A stretch of DNA of 64,000 nucleotides, taken from positions 2,170,001 to 2,234,000 of the forward strand of contig OZ004592.1 in NCBI GenBank assembly GCA_963924555.1, written 5' to 3'. Shown here one piece after another: positions 1 through 13,500 of this stretch. The position numbers and the translations under genes are program-made. The stretch comes from Crambe crambe (taxonomy: Eukaryota > Porifera > Demospongiae > Poecilosclerida > Crambeidae). Below the pieces are notes generated by a model. The model was not told the origin of the DNA, ran no database searches, and worked only from the letters and a program-made list of their open reading frames with translations. Every line of letters begins with the position of its first letter. Within the stretch, counting starts at the first letter, position 1.

Positions 1-3000
1 TGGAGATGAGGAGAGTAGTGTGGATTAGTCCTGAGAGCTGGGTTAGGTCTTGTCAGCATCCTCAGCTTCTGCTCAGGTCCGGTGGCTGCTCGTCTTCGAG
101 CATGATGATCGTACGAATGTCTACCTGGCCGAGCAGAATTGGAAACCTGCTGCCCTCTTCCACCATTTGAAGTATTAAACCAACTTCTCTCAGGTGATTC
201 TGAGCTTCCATGACTATTGAGTGGGGCTTGACGGTACATCCGTGGACCTCTCTGAAGGTTTAGTTGTCTATCACTCTTCCACCCATCCGATTTTGGCCTC
301 TGGTGGTGTCTTAAACTATGCAGTGAGCCACCCTGCAAGTTCTGGGAGGCAACTGACGCTCTGCTGTACTTCAAAGCTCCTTTTGGTAACTTCTCAAGAT
401 CAAATGACTTTGATCTGGAATAGTCATTACTTGCTGCCTCGGTTTCATGTTGTGGCATGACTTGTTGATGCGACAAAGGTGAGCTACTTTGTGCTCGCCA
501 GTTTGATGGAACTACAGGTACGAGGCTAGTCAGACCTCGTGTCAAGCCATCTGACCCTCTCTCCTGCTGGTTTTGCTTCGGAGGGATGGGAGGAGGGGGA
601 GGGACTTGCCTTTGGGGCAGGGACGGCACTCTGGTGTTCTCTGGTGGTCCAACGTACTTGCTGGCTGCTGAAAGTTGCTGTACGATCAGACGCCTGGCCC
701 CCTTTGGTGAGCGAGGAGTAGTAGCTCGTTGAGAAGGAGGATTATGGGAAGCATTGGTTTGGTTCTTGGGGATAGCAGAAGTTGAATGTCCCTTATGCGT
801 GGTATCTACTTCATTGGAAGTATTGACTTGGAAAGACCGAGCACCTATTGGGGACCGTGGAGCTTTTCTTGGTCGTTCTGGAGAGGATTGTGATCCTGAA
901 CTTACTGTTCCTGGAGTCATGTCTCTACCATTGAAATGCCGAGAGGGAGGATTCTTGTGACTGAATACATCTTCAGATCCCTGGCTGGTGTCTGACCATT
1001 TAACCCTTTGGGAGCCAGGAGTCAGGGATTGCGGGGAAGGGGAACAAGTGGGCGTGGGGAGAGTTGGGGTCACACTCTCCCGCTCGTGGTGCTGATGAGT
1101 TGACTCAACATTCTTATCCTTATTGTCAGGGAAGTAATGTCTCTCCAGGGGACCTTTTTGGTGCTCACGTCTCACAGGTTCATCTGTGAACACGGGAAGC
1201 CTCAAGTCATCATCACCAACAGTGAGAGGGTCACGCCCACTTTCAATGGCTCTGTCGGTATCCCCACCTATCGTACCCTGAGTAAGCTGAATGTCAGAGT
1301 CCACATCAATCCCGGTGTCATTGGTATAGGTTCTTTGACTCTCAAAGCCCACGCTCTCTTGACTGGTGAGTCCAGTGGTGGCAGTACTGATGATAGGTCC
1401 ACTACTGTCCAGTGTACTAGTGAATTCTTGACTTGTGTGTCTGGTGGTATTGGGTCCACTGCCAGTGAACTCAGGTGGGGTGTTACCAAAGGAGAGAGGT
1501 GTGTCTATGACAGTATCCCCTGTCTTGGCCACATTGGAGCTGATCACGAGTTCTGTGTCGAGTTCAGAGGGTAGACAATCAGAGAAGGCGGGGTTGGACT
1601 CACCACCATGAGTGTTGGTGGTGTGGCTTGAATTGGGACTGACTATCACGAGGGAAGTAAGTCTCTCCCGAGCTTGTGTTTGATTATGTGTGGCAAGACT
1701 CTCCATTTCTTGATTACGGCTCGTTTGTGCATTATTGACCCTGCCATTTTGTCTCATACCCACCTCCGTCAGATTCCGTTCCCTACTCAATGCTGGATTC
1801 CCATTCGGGAGACGCACGGATTGGGAACGACGATTAGTTTCATTCCCACTGGCGTCAAGAGAAGCAGTTGCTCTTGCACCAACTGGCATCATATTTTTTG
1901 GAATGAATCCATTATGAGAGATTAAGGTGGGCTCACTGATGGTGATTCCAGCACGATGTGATCGCTCTCGCTCATTAATCTCTTCACTTTCACTCTGTTT
2001 CCTCCCGGCACAGCACCTGCAATGCCTAGGAAATCCAATCCAGTACCAATCTTCAGTTTTCTTCGGATGGTAGAGCATATAGTAGCAGAACATGAACATT
2101 AGGCCAACAGGATAGAGTCCCACCACTACAGTAAGCACAGACACAGAGAAATAAGGCAAGGTCAAAGCCATGGCAGTGCTGGAGGTATAGAACAGAGCGG
2201 CCATTGTGGCATTCTCTGCTAGCATCAGAAGATGGAAGACACCAGCCCACCAACGTGTACGGCCTCTCTTTGGGTTGAAAAAGACAAAAACATATATAGC
2301 AGCGGCAACGATATCAAATAAGATTTCCAGACACCATCTCCTGGTGAATTTCAACTCTCCATCTCTCTTTCGCTCAATGTCGGCACAGAAAGTCGTACGC
2401 TGAATCAGCAAGAGAAGCAGCATCAGTATCCAGTGTGCTCCAATTAGAACGAAAACGTACCAACTATAAGTATATGCAAGAAAAACAAGTGCCGAGATAC
2501 GAGAGACCACAGTGCAGAGGTACCATAGAATTTGCATTATGTGAGCAGGTAGAATCACACGGCGATTCTTACCCGACACCCTGTCGTTAACAGTGAAGTA
2601 TAAAGTGCTATAAAGGACAGAGACAGTGCTGATGGCAAGGGCTGTGAGGACGGCTGGGTCTAGTGCAATGATGAAAGGAGAAGCAGAGGTGATGGCAACG
2701 ACAGTGGCATAGAGATGGATTGTGAGGTGAGGTGCTGAGCTCAGGAAGCTGTGAAAGAAGCGGACCAAGATGGCATCACGACGCAGGTAAGGGAGGTTCC
2801 TACGTTTCCCAATCAAGGTCAAGTAGATGAGTTGAGAGTGCCTATAAGTAAGGAAAGATGGGGTTAATCATTATTCTAATAATGGATAGTTAGGGTTAAG
2901 GTGAAATGTATATGAAATTGGTGGTAAACAACTGTCACACTATACTATAGCATTAACACACCAAAAACAACCCATGCACTCACTAACTGTGAATGAATCA

Positions 3001-6000
3001 ACTACATAAATAACTCTGAGTATCCTTGGAGACTAAAAGTAGCACATCTGTATCCCTTATACCGCCCACACATTCCCAACTAACACGATAACAGTGTGAT
3101 GGTGATTAATACATTTCTAAATGTGCATCATCACAAGCACACATTCTTAAGCAATTTGTGGAGGCTGTGGAGGCAGTAAAGCATAGATGAAAGTGCATTG
3201 TAACAGAATGAAGCAGCCAAATATTTATTGCGGACTACTTTGAAAGGAGGCTATGTAAATTTTGGATGTTGCAAGATCACTGCAATCTGCTGCATTAATA
3301 TACATTGTACACAGATGACGTCCGTTTATCCTGAAATTTACAAAGATGCATGGTCACATTTTGACTGTCCAGTAGTGTGAAATTGTTATCCTACTGAATG
3401 CCCTATTTATCCTATGATGTTTGTCCTATAATGATTATTGTCATGGGAACATATTCAGTTGAACATTTATTACTGAAAGGATGTGGGTTGGTGGTGATAT
3501 AATAATGACAGCCCACACACAATTTGATTAGATATAAACTAATTCACTTCAGGAGCCATGAATGAACCACATAACTTTAACATCATACTTGAATCTCAAA
3601 GACTTCTCATATCCATAAGCTGTAGGCAGCTGGTAAGTTCTACAGGCTTGTGCAGGCTAACTAAAATGAACGCCATAAAAATCTCTGGCTGCGACATTAA
3701 CACTCTGACAAAAACACAAACAAAAATGGACCACAAAAATTTACCACCACTCGTTGCAAATTAAGGTAAATTGCAAAAACAAAGGACCTTTATGTAAACT
3801 ACTTAGCACATTGTGGTATAGGGAAACTTGTTGTGGGAGCTTATTATGGTATTGGGGAGCTTTTTATGGTATTTATAAACTAAGTACTCCTGTTTCTTTT
3901 GATAGCCATTGTTAATGGGAGTCTCTGCAATATAAACTTGCACCTTATTCATCTGATTACAACTCTTTTTAAAACGGAAATTTACCTAACAAAAAGAGGC
4001 AGTGCCCGTAGTGCAGTTGAATCCTTAAATGTGGACAAGAAGAAGAAACCTCTCTATTGAGGATGCTTTTCAGTATAAAATTCACCCCCTGCAGAACTGG
4101 TTTAGCTTCCACTAAAGCTATACATACACATACAGACAGGACTTTGACCTTTGATGTGATGATGTACTAGCCAGTGATGGGCAAAATGTTCCTGGAACGT
4201 GTATAGTTGTACTTTTCAATGTAGACACCTTGAGATCAGGGGAAAGTTTTTAGAGGCACGTGTCCTTATTTCAGGGGTGACTCTATATTTTTTGAGCACA
4301 GTTAAATTGAGTGTTGAGGAGTGTATTGTTGACTGAAAGTTCCACATTTGACTGTCTCACTACTAATTGCCCACCGACTCTTCCTACTGGTACGTGGTTT
4401 CCATGCCACTACAGCTAATTGCACTCAAATCATTGCGATACGATTGTCCCTGGGGCCTCCGTATCCGATAATTCTACCCCCTAACCCAATTTTACCCTTC
4501 AATTCCATAGTTGTCACCCCATCTGCATGGAGTTAAAAAAATAAACCAGGTCACATCGTGTATGAAAGTTATTGTAAACTTTGCAACTTTGTATCAGAAA
4601 ACAGAAGATGATTAGACGCCATTCGCAAAAGTCATACCCAATAAAGGACAGCAACCTTTGCTGAAGTCACAGTGAGGGGACTAAAGGTACCCACAGAAAT
4701 TAGGAACCCAACCTTCAAAAAACACCAGGACTGTAAGGTTGGTTTGTACCTACAGGACACATCTGATACATCCGTGGGTGCAGATACTGTTAATTACAAG
4801 TCCATCGTCAGTCTGAATGTCTCAGTCTTTGCACAATCAGTTGCAAGATCTGAGACTCTCAAAGGCTTAGTAAAAATGGCTTATTCACCTCTATATCTGC
4901 AAGCAAGAATATAAACAGCTGTATTTACATGATACAGCCTCACCTGGCTAGCCACAACTAAACCACTTCCTTCATATAGATCAGCTGACCGAGTGACTGG
5001 AAGTGATTGGAGCAGCCAGCTGGCATGTATGCAGAACATGCTGACTTTGATCTAACATACTCTGGCAATTTATAAAGTGTTGAGTTTCCCCCAAATGGAG
5101 CCATGAATCTCAGGGATGGCCCATGCAGGTGGATGTATTGCTAGGGTGAACACAGCACTAACTGGCAGGATGGAGTTGTAGGTAGCTGTACAGGTGCACT
5201 TACAATTGTTATAACTAGTACAGTTCAAAGCAAAAGTTCAGAGAAGAGGCAACACTTATTAGCTGACTCCAAAATTCTATTCATTTCTTTCCCACAGATT
5301 AACTGAATAGTGTGTAGGTAATACTTAAACTTTCTAGCCAACAGGCTTGCAAATCATTCTATCCCCCCTTAAATCAATTAAGCCTTTCAATTCTATTTCT
5401 ATCCCCCCATCACATGAGCATGCAAGATCAAGCAAATAGTTTCATTGTAATTATTATCATTACAACTCAATTTTTCTTTTTGTCTAGCTGATCTGACAGG
5501 TGTGCCAGCTTGTCCTTGTGAACCAAGCCTTCTAAAGCTCGTCTAAACTAATAATAAAACTTTATATAATTTGTTCTAGGGAGAATCTGAACTCTACACT
5601 CTACACAATCATATGTCTGGACGAGATGCATAACATGTATGTGTGCAGGTGACACCAGGTGAGGCGAGGGTGAAGGATGAGATATACTATAACTTAATTT
5701 AGGAGGATTGAATAGTTCCGATTGAAAAAATCTTATTTTTAGCCTAAATTCCATTCCTTAAGGTGCATAGCTAACTAGCTAGCTATGCAGAAATTTGAAA
5801 CATGATCCATGTGACTAACTAGTTATGCCTGGAGGTAATTCAACAAAATATCTCGTACAATCACACCATTATTCCCTTTGGTTCCTCTGGTGCAATGCCC
5901 TGCAGACATTTATGGATCACCTTTGATCTACTCCACGGCTCATTTGGCATGAGCTGAGCTGCTAAAGCAGCTGCTGCACCAAACAAGTGAGGGACAGGAC

Positions 6001-8132
6001 CTGTTATTAGATTGGAACCCACACATGCACAGCAATGAAAAAATATGCCGAGAATCCTCATAACAACCAACCACTCAGTTCACTCTTCACAGCTTTACCA
6101 TTGAAATTAGGGGAAAAGTAATGAAATGTAGTCTCATTTAGGAGATTGGAATGGATCACAAAATAGATGTGTATGGTGTTCTGTAATAATTGGAGCCTTT
6201 AATTCTTTAATGGGATTGTCAAGGATTCAGATTCAGACTGGAGCAAGAACTCACTTGCTCAGTGAGACGAACTCCAGTTATAATCAAATACACAACACGA
6301 TACAGTGTGAAAACATCAGCCATTAGCACTAATGGTTTCCTCAAGTGAAGGATGTACTGCATGACTATGAATGTGTTAATGGTGTTCAACACTTTGACCA
6401 GATGCAGTTAGTGGCTTCTCTGAGGTCCCATGTCCATTATCACTTCTATTGTCTTGACATAGTGATACTCACACTCTAACTCTGCCATTTGATTAGTGAT
6501 GTCATGCAACTAATTGAAAGTGAATACTAACATTTGCAACATCTGAAAAAAATTGCAACAAAAACAATAATCAAGGTGTACTGAAAGTAACAACAGGATT
6601 CAAGCCTTTCATACTACAAGTAGCTAGGTCTTCATGCTTTGAGTTTAATGAACTTTTGTTGTAGTATCGAATTACAGGAAAACTTTACACCACCATGCAG
6701 TGCTACATTCCACATAAGAATGCTGTGTTAGGAAATAATCCTATTCAAATTATATTCTATAGTTTCGTTCACCCAATCACTTAGTAACCAAAAAAAAAAT
6801 AATAATAAAAAAAATAAAAATCAACATGCAATGACATTCAACTTCAAAGGGACGATAAGAAACCATCTTACTTTCAACACTGACCACAAAAAAGTACTGC
6901 ATGTACAGCAACATGTGCATCAACATTTGGCATGTCTTTCTCACATGCAATCCAAAGACGGCCAAGTTAAGCACTCTTTATTAGATCAAGCAAAGTCCCG
7001 GACTCTTCACTGACTGAGTTACAACTTTGGAACTAAACATTTTGGCAACTCAAAATGCTATTTAGTGTTTGAGACTCTTTGTCTCCTATAGCAACAGCAA
7101 GATAAGCAAAGATGTGCAACCATGCAGTCATGCCCACATTATGGGAAATTGAAGATGACCTGACATTTTCACACAGGATGATTTAAAAAGCACTTGAATG
7201 CAGGGATGTGGTGGTGAACTTTGAATGGAGAAAAGGTATTCCCTAAAGAGGAAACCCCAAAGTTGTCCCACTATAAAGAGGATTAAGTTAAGGTCTATAT
7301 CCTCTGAGGATCTTCCATTTGGACAAAAGTTTAAGGTCAACCACTATCCAGAACCATGGTTCTAGGTAAGTTCCCACAAATGGAAAAATGTTTAGCCACA
7401 ATACTTCAGGCTGCAATGAAAGCTAGATGTTTCCTGAAGAGAAACCCCACTATAAAGAGGAGACAGTTACTTCATGAATGTCCCAACAGAGAGCAATGAC
7501 AAGTTGCTTCACTTTAGTACTACAACGAGCAATTTTGCTGCTTACTATACAAGTTCCTAAAGCAAGTGTCAGTTCCCATACATATTTATGGAGTAAGAGT
7601 TTGTTTAGTGACATACTATGTCACGCACACACATGCTGCATATGCATGTAACATGCCAGCAGGTGCATGAGACTCACCTGTAGACCAATCCAAGTAGCAA
7701 GATGTGAAGCAGCAGGGCCCCAAACGTGAACTTCTTTCTGTACTCAATGAATTCCAAATTATGAGGGTCCCTCTCTCTCCGTCTCCGGTGGAAACGATCC
7801 AAGTTGTAATACCAAATAAGGGAAGTGGTGGCTACGATGACCGTGGGTAATGCAAGAAAACCAATGGTCAGCCCAAATAGGACATAGTTTTCTCTATACT
7901 CGCTCTTAGCATAGAAATAAGCTGCCCAGATGTACACGAAGAACTCGATAATGTAAGTAATGATGGAGAAAGTCCAGGAGAGAATATTCCAACAGGTTCC
8001 AGGGCACGACTTATTGCAGCAGCTTTGATTTGGTTGTGAGGAAAAGTCACGAGGGGACGCCAGGCTGTTGAGTTCAAGGTTGCCATGTGAATTTGAAATG
8101 GGGACTTCACGTAAGACTTGTGAGTGGGACAT
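1..8132 (-). CDS. XK-related (XKR) membrane protein, 3' end outside window
   Basis: Two exons are visible: 7678-8132 and 2841 to beyond base 1. The junction keeps frame and joins GLVY to RHSQLIYL, the place where XKR proteins have their G-L-x-x-R...LLYL segment. Exon 1 starts at ATG 8132 (MSHSQ); an upstream in-frame TTG was not used. It encodes about 120 polar residues and then hydrophobic helices. Exon 2 continues with the XKR hallmark RFFHSFLSSAPHLTIHLY and more membrane helices, ending near YYMLYHPKKTEDWYW at about base 2060. After that comes a tail of some 680 residues, rich in S, T, P, N and charged residues, with no stop before the edge. Vertebrate XKR proteins are plasma-membrane proteins; some are caspase-activated phospholipid scramblases. 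Family membership is well supported. The specific paralogue and scramblase activity are not. The tail is much longer than I know for this family. Confidence 0.85.
2842..7677. other. Large XKR intron, no gene seen
   Basis: This 4.8-kb intron is AT-rich. Its short open frames have no recognisable domain and no splice-compatible partners. It holds scattered words of the type 'accccactataaagagga' (near 7249 and 7447), part of a dispersed repeat vocabulary also seen elsewhere in the window. I see no RNA gene. Confidence 0.6.
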
Positions 8133-10586
8133 TTTTTTTTCCTTTCTGTTGTCGGGCTTCCTCAAGTAGTAAAAATTAGTGCCTGCAGCGTAGACAGTTA
8201 AGGGAGAGACAATGTAAACAAACTTGTATGACTCTAACTTAATAGGGTGGCATTAAGAATAATATAACAACCAGGTGTTCATCCCCACCCTCCCCTTCTT
8301 CAACAGTGGAAAGATCATTGCCTAAAATGCAAGGGAGGGGACTACTTCTTTCCTAAAGGGAATGTGCAGTTTGGCCTAAAAAAACAACTAAAAAACATAT
8401 TTTGGTCATGTGTTAATTAATGATGGGGTACTAGTCACTCTAATAATTAGAGTTTTGGTCATGTTTCAATGGGACATTCTAGTTAGTGAAGCTCTATGCA
8501 TCCTTCCTTGCATGTTCCTTGCACAACTACATCAGTCTAGGCCACCAGGAGAACGATATTATTGTATACAGAAGAATTTGGTTTCATTCTCAGTGAACTT
8601 TGATTGACAGTTATAACTATAGCAACTTGGCTATCAGTAACTGAAAAAAAACTTACTAATTGGATAATACTCAATTCAGCTGAAGAAAATCCCCAGTCTG
8701 ATACCATGGGAACAACCACTAATTCAGCTAAAGAAACTCCTCAGTCAGGTGTTCCTGCAAAAGGAGCAATAAAAATTTATGTTATGCAATAATAATTATG
8801 ATGATGGCAATGACAATACTTATGAATGCATGTGGTCTGGAGAATATAATGTGCCACTAAGGAATGTGCTGATAATTAGAATCCAATCAGTATAAAATAC
8901 ATGCACAACAGACACAAGAATTCCAACAATCAATTTCCAATTATCGTGTTAAATAGCATGCACTATAAGAGCCCAGCACGAGTAATGGTAGCTAGCTGCA
9001 ACCATAAAGTGTTGTGGCATTACAAATTGATGTGGTTAATAATAATAATAAACACATTATTGTTATAAAATCAGGGGTCTGGCATCATTTTAAAAGTGCA
9101 GGGGGATATAAAAGGAAGGATATTACATGGAGTAGCAGAACATGATACTGTGGAATAACTTCTTGAATCCATTTAACAAAACTGCTTGGCTGGTACGGCC
9201 ATAATAATAATAATAATAATAATAATTAAAAACCACTATAATTATTATGGCATTGCCTAGATTGAGCCTCCCAGATGGTAGCTATGGCTGTACCAGTGAA
9301 TGAGCTGACTCCAACTCTGTAGCAAAGTTGGCTCTAGATACAACATTGTGTAGTAAGTTCTGTATGGCACCAAAAAATCACAATTGAGAAGCAAATGAAT
9401 TGCTGTAGCAGTACAGTATGGAGTAGAAATTCATTCACAACGTGTCTATACAATTCTTATCAGAATCATGGAGTGTGTACTTGTCCAGTTATGTGAATAC
9501 TAGTAAGCAGCATGCAGCATGAATATGGAAAAATTTAACATGGACATTGGAGTCTTAGAGATACCGGGTCAAATGAGAGCCTGTAAGAAGTGTTGGGTCT
9601 GTTTGGACAAGTGAACTAAATAAGCTGACAATTATGAGATTTGTGGAGTGCTATCGAGTTTCACTGCGTGTTTTGATGATGACATTTGTGGCCAGACATT
9701 TAATACCCGACACCATCATGCAGGGGATAAGGACCATACTGCAAAAGCATGCCTATCCACTAAGCTATGATGGTTCATCCTTGTGACCCAGTGGAAGGAA
9801 AGAAAGATTAACCACATTAAAAGACAAGCAACAAGTCAAGCATAACTTTGTAGTAACAAGTTGTGCTGGGGCCTCTGTCCAGTTTATAGTTTATATGGGA
9901 CTATTAGTGATGCAATGCAGTGAGTAATCACCTATTAAAAAATTCCATTAGCAAGCTAGCTAGCAATTAGGACCGAACAAGACAACACAGCTCCTTCAAA
10001 GATGATGTAGTGTCTGTATCAGCTGTGCACACACACACACACAACACTAACAGCCGTAATAACAGGCAGCACTACTATACACACATTAGATAGTTAGCTA
10101 GCAGTCTCAGACAGCAGTTAACAGCACACTACATTCTGAAGTAAAACAAGCAGCTAGCGACCTGTCTAGCTACATTAACTTACTTTGCAACTCAAGAATC
10201 TTCGGGACATTTCTATATATCCTCTCGGACCGAACAGATTTAGGAGGAATGCTGGACTGTACGAGTTTTATAACATGCCATGCATGCAAACATGCCACTC
10301 CTCTCACGGAAGAAATGCGAAAGTTCCCAATTTTGCTAGTATACGGATTAAATTGCCAGTATACGAACTAAATTGCAGCCAGTTTTCCGGGAATGATTAT
10401 CATCAAGCGATTCATTTCCGTATAACATCATTCACCACTTGGAGAAGTCACCAAGGGGTGGTGAAGAACACTATGTTTATAATTAATATATAGAGCATGG
10501 TTTATAATTAATATATAGAGCATGATCACAAAAAAGAGTTAGTTCACTACTGCTGACTCCCTTGTCAAGGAGTTGAGAGTTTGTAT
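8133..10586. other. Intergenic region between XKR and PPT1
   Basis: This region holds the XKR 5' flank and the PPT1 3' flank. I see a TAA microsatellite at about 9203-9229 flanked by inverted gccataat/attatggc words, a partial 50-bp duplication (attcagctgaagaaa, near 8676 and 8721), and a 25-bp tandem duplication of a tttataattaatatatagag unit at about 10474-10523. No supportable gene. Confidence 0.5.
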
Positions 10587-13500
10587 TCAATTAGTAGGTA
10601 GTAGACGGAGAGGGAGGTGGACTTCGGAGCTGTCCACCTTGATGAACGGCATCAGGTATTGGTTGAACCAGTCCTCTGTGAACCGGAGGTGATCCGTGGG
10701 GGAGGTGAGGAAGTGGATACGGCCAGTGCCGTTCAGGTGCTGCAGTCCAAGCAAATCCTACACAACGAAAGGAAAGAGAGCAGAAGTCAGTGGAACCACC
10801 AATAAAGGGCTCTGATACAACAGAAACACAGTCCGATAAACTTAAAGGACAGGACAGACCTCTCAACAAAGGAATATACAAAAGAGGATACAATACCCTC
10901 TACAAAGGACAAAAGGATGGGTCAGAGGTTCTTTTCTTCTTAAGAATGACACTTCTCTGGTTCATAACCTTGTATATACCTTTTCCTAAACTTTTATGTG
11001 GCCCTAGAAATGCATCATCCAACTTTCCTCCTGTAACTTCCCAACTGTTTACATAGAAATAAGCTAGGCAGAAGTGCGTGATAATTTGATATACACTTGA
11101 GCATAGCAAGACTATAACTCCTATACACCTAGGGCTGTCCCAATTATTCCAGAATAATTTTGGGAATAATAGGTGCTTGCAAGAATAACAGAATTATTCC
11201 AGCCTAATGGGCCTTTCAAAGGCCACAAAGGTCAGTTGCTCTAATTAAAGTCAATTATCTGCTCACATGACACATGGTGGGTCATGACTCTCATGGCTGA
11301 AACCAGCAGCAGCTTCCATTGATACTCATGACCGAGCTCTGCTGCTGCTGAACGAGTATTTTCTCTTTTACAGAATTGCTTCACTCAGAGACAATCTTCT
11401 TCACTCGAAGACTATAGAGACCTCATTGATGTTACAGTATAATCGCTGACTCTCGAGTCCCAACTGGTTTTTGTACCCATGCACTAATTTTATAATTTTG
11501 ATTGAGAATAATGGGGGAATCATTGGGATAATAGGAGCATTTAGAGAGAAATTCTGAATAGAATAATAGGTTAAAAAATAGAATAATTGGGACGGCCCTA
11601 CACCAGGGAGGGACCCTTTTTCTAACAGTATAATAACCATCAGCAGATTCCCCCAAAACAGGCTGCATTTATCAAAAACCAGGCTGCAACTGTGTCGACT
11701 GATAGTAACAGTAAGTGAAAGCACTACAATGATACAGTCAGCAAAAAATCAGTAGTAAGGGCGTTCAAAAATTACTTGTTTAACAGATTTCCCTGGACAG
11801 AATTGAAGTAAGTATATTCTTCTGTTTCTTTGTCCTAAACTTCACACACAAAATGAACATCAACTACCTGTGTCTTCCCCAAAGAGGGCTAAGTGAGCTA
11901 CTTCCACCTCATCTTTATCAATTTCATGGGGGGAACACTGAACTACCCTCCAAGAAGAGGACTAACCTCTGAGCATCTACAAAAGACAACTTTCAAGGTC
12001 CTAAAATTAATGTCCTACATTTTCTTAAAACCTCTGAATCTCTGTACAAGGTACAAAATGGCCGTCCCTAGCAACAGGATCTACTTGGTCACACACTGCT
12101 ACAGATAAAGTTACATTGACCTCTGACTTCGAAGGACTAGTGAGGATAAGTTGATTGGCCATTATGACGTATTATACAGTGTTGACTAATTATGTGACAG
12201 TACTTAGGATTCTAGAAGCTTGAGATAGCAAAGCTTCAATAATAATTATTTCTTCTGAACTCTGAACAAGTTGATCTACAGAACAACAGTGATAAGACAG
12301 TGATAAGGTGTTCATTATTGTTTACTGCCTAACAGCAAGGATCAAAATCCACATTATACAAACATCATGACATAGTGTCAACTAAAAAAAGATATACTCT
12401 GAGCAGAGGAATACATAGCGAATGGAGAGGACTGAGGACACATCATATCTACAACCTAACAGCAACAATAAAAGAGTGCTGGGCACAAAAGGGCACCTTT
12501 GAAGATTTGTTTCAAGTATTGTCAAGGGGTCCAGCATAGTGCATATTATTATGGTTTCCACTCGACTGTTAATTTACTTCATACTACACAATAAAACGAG
12601 CTTCTTTTCACTTCCTTTTTGCATGCCTTATATTGACTGCATGTCAGACCCAATGGTGGTTTGTTGGTTGGATAGATCGTATACCTTGGTCCAGATATCA
12701 CTCTCAAAGAGGCTGTAAGTTTCTTTATCCTGGTTGTCCTTGTAGAAACCAAACCACTGGGTAAGAGAAAGAAACAAGGAGTGAAACAAGGGGGGGGGGG
12801 AACAGGGAGTAGAAGAAGGGGAGAGCAGAACAAGGGGAGGGGAGAGGAACAAGGAGAGAGGAGAGGGGGAAGCAGGGAGATGAACAAGGGGAGGGGAGAG
12901 GGGGGGGAAACAGGGAGAGGAACAAGGGGAAGGGAGAGGGGGAAATAGGGAGAGGAACAAGGGGAGCAGAGAGGAGGAAGGAAGGAAGGAGAAAAGGAGA
13001 AAGGAGAGGAAGGAGAAAAAGGAAGAAGAAAAGAAAGCAGTTTGGTTAACCCTGAGATGGCATAGTGCAGTAATTACCTCGCTCTCCTTCGGCTGCACCA
13101 TTGTGTCCTCCAGAAACTTCACAAGGACCAGGTTTGATATGTTGGAGAGGCGGTCCTTATAATCCTGATTGAAACTCTGTAAATGTAAATGAACAACAGG
13201 TAAAGGGTCATCAGCATCACAAGCAACATGATCAAGCATAAAGTTGTTTATTATATTGATGACCTTTACCAAAATACAACTAACGTTTTCTTGATTGATA
13301 TCCGGTAGGAAGACACAGCTCTTGCGATACTCCTGGAGGTTGAATGGGTCATGCCAGTACTCTGCCTGCACAAGTCTACATTGGGGGTTACAAGGAGGAA
13401 AAAAGTGTCTTGAGAAGTCTCCATCTAGTCAGTCACTCACATTTTCTGCACAAAGCCGAGATAAGCCCCCATATTGAGCAGTTTTCTGACAATCTCACAG

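Noticed and set aside
1137..1574. + strand 145-codon frame
   Set aside because: Antisense of the XKR tail, which is open for the whole 2.8-kb exon.
5861..6070. - strand frame in the XKR intron (contains PVPHLFGAAAALAAQLM)
   Set aside because: It looks protein-like but lacks matching splice sites and XKR exon 1 joins exon 2 directly without it.
10185..10493. 102-codon + strand frame between XKR and PPT1
   Set aside because: No domain, biased composition, no supporting exons; likely chance.
12579..13371. 247- and 102-codon - strand frames rich in Pro/Ser/Leu/Phe
   Set aside because: They read across the polypurine tract and join real PPT1 exons through introns; the PPT1 exon model explains the conserved parts.
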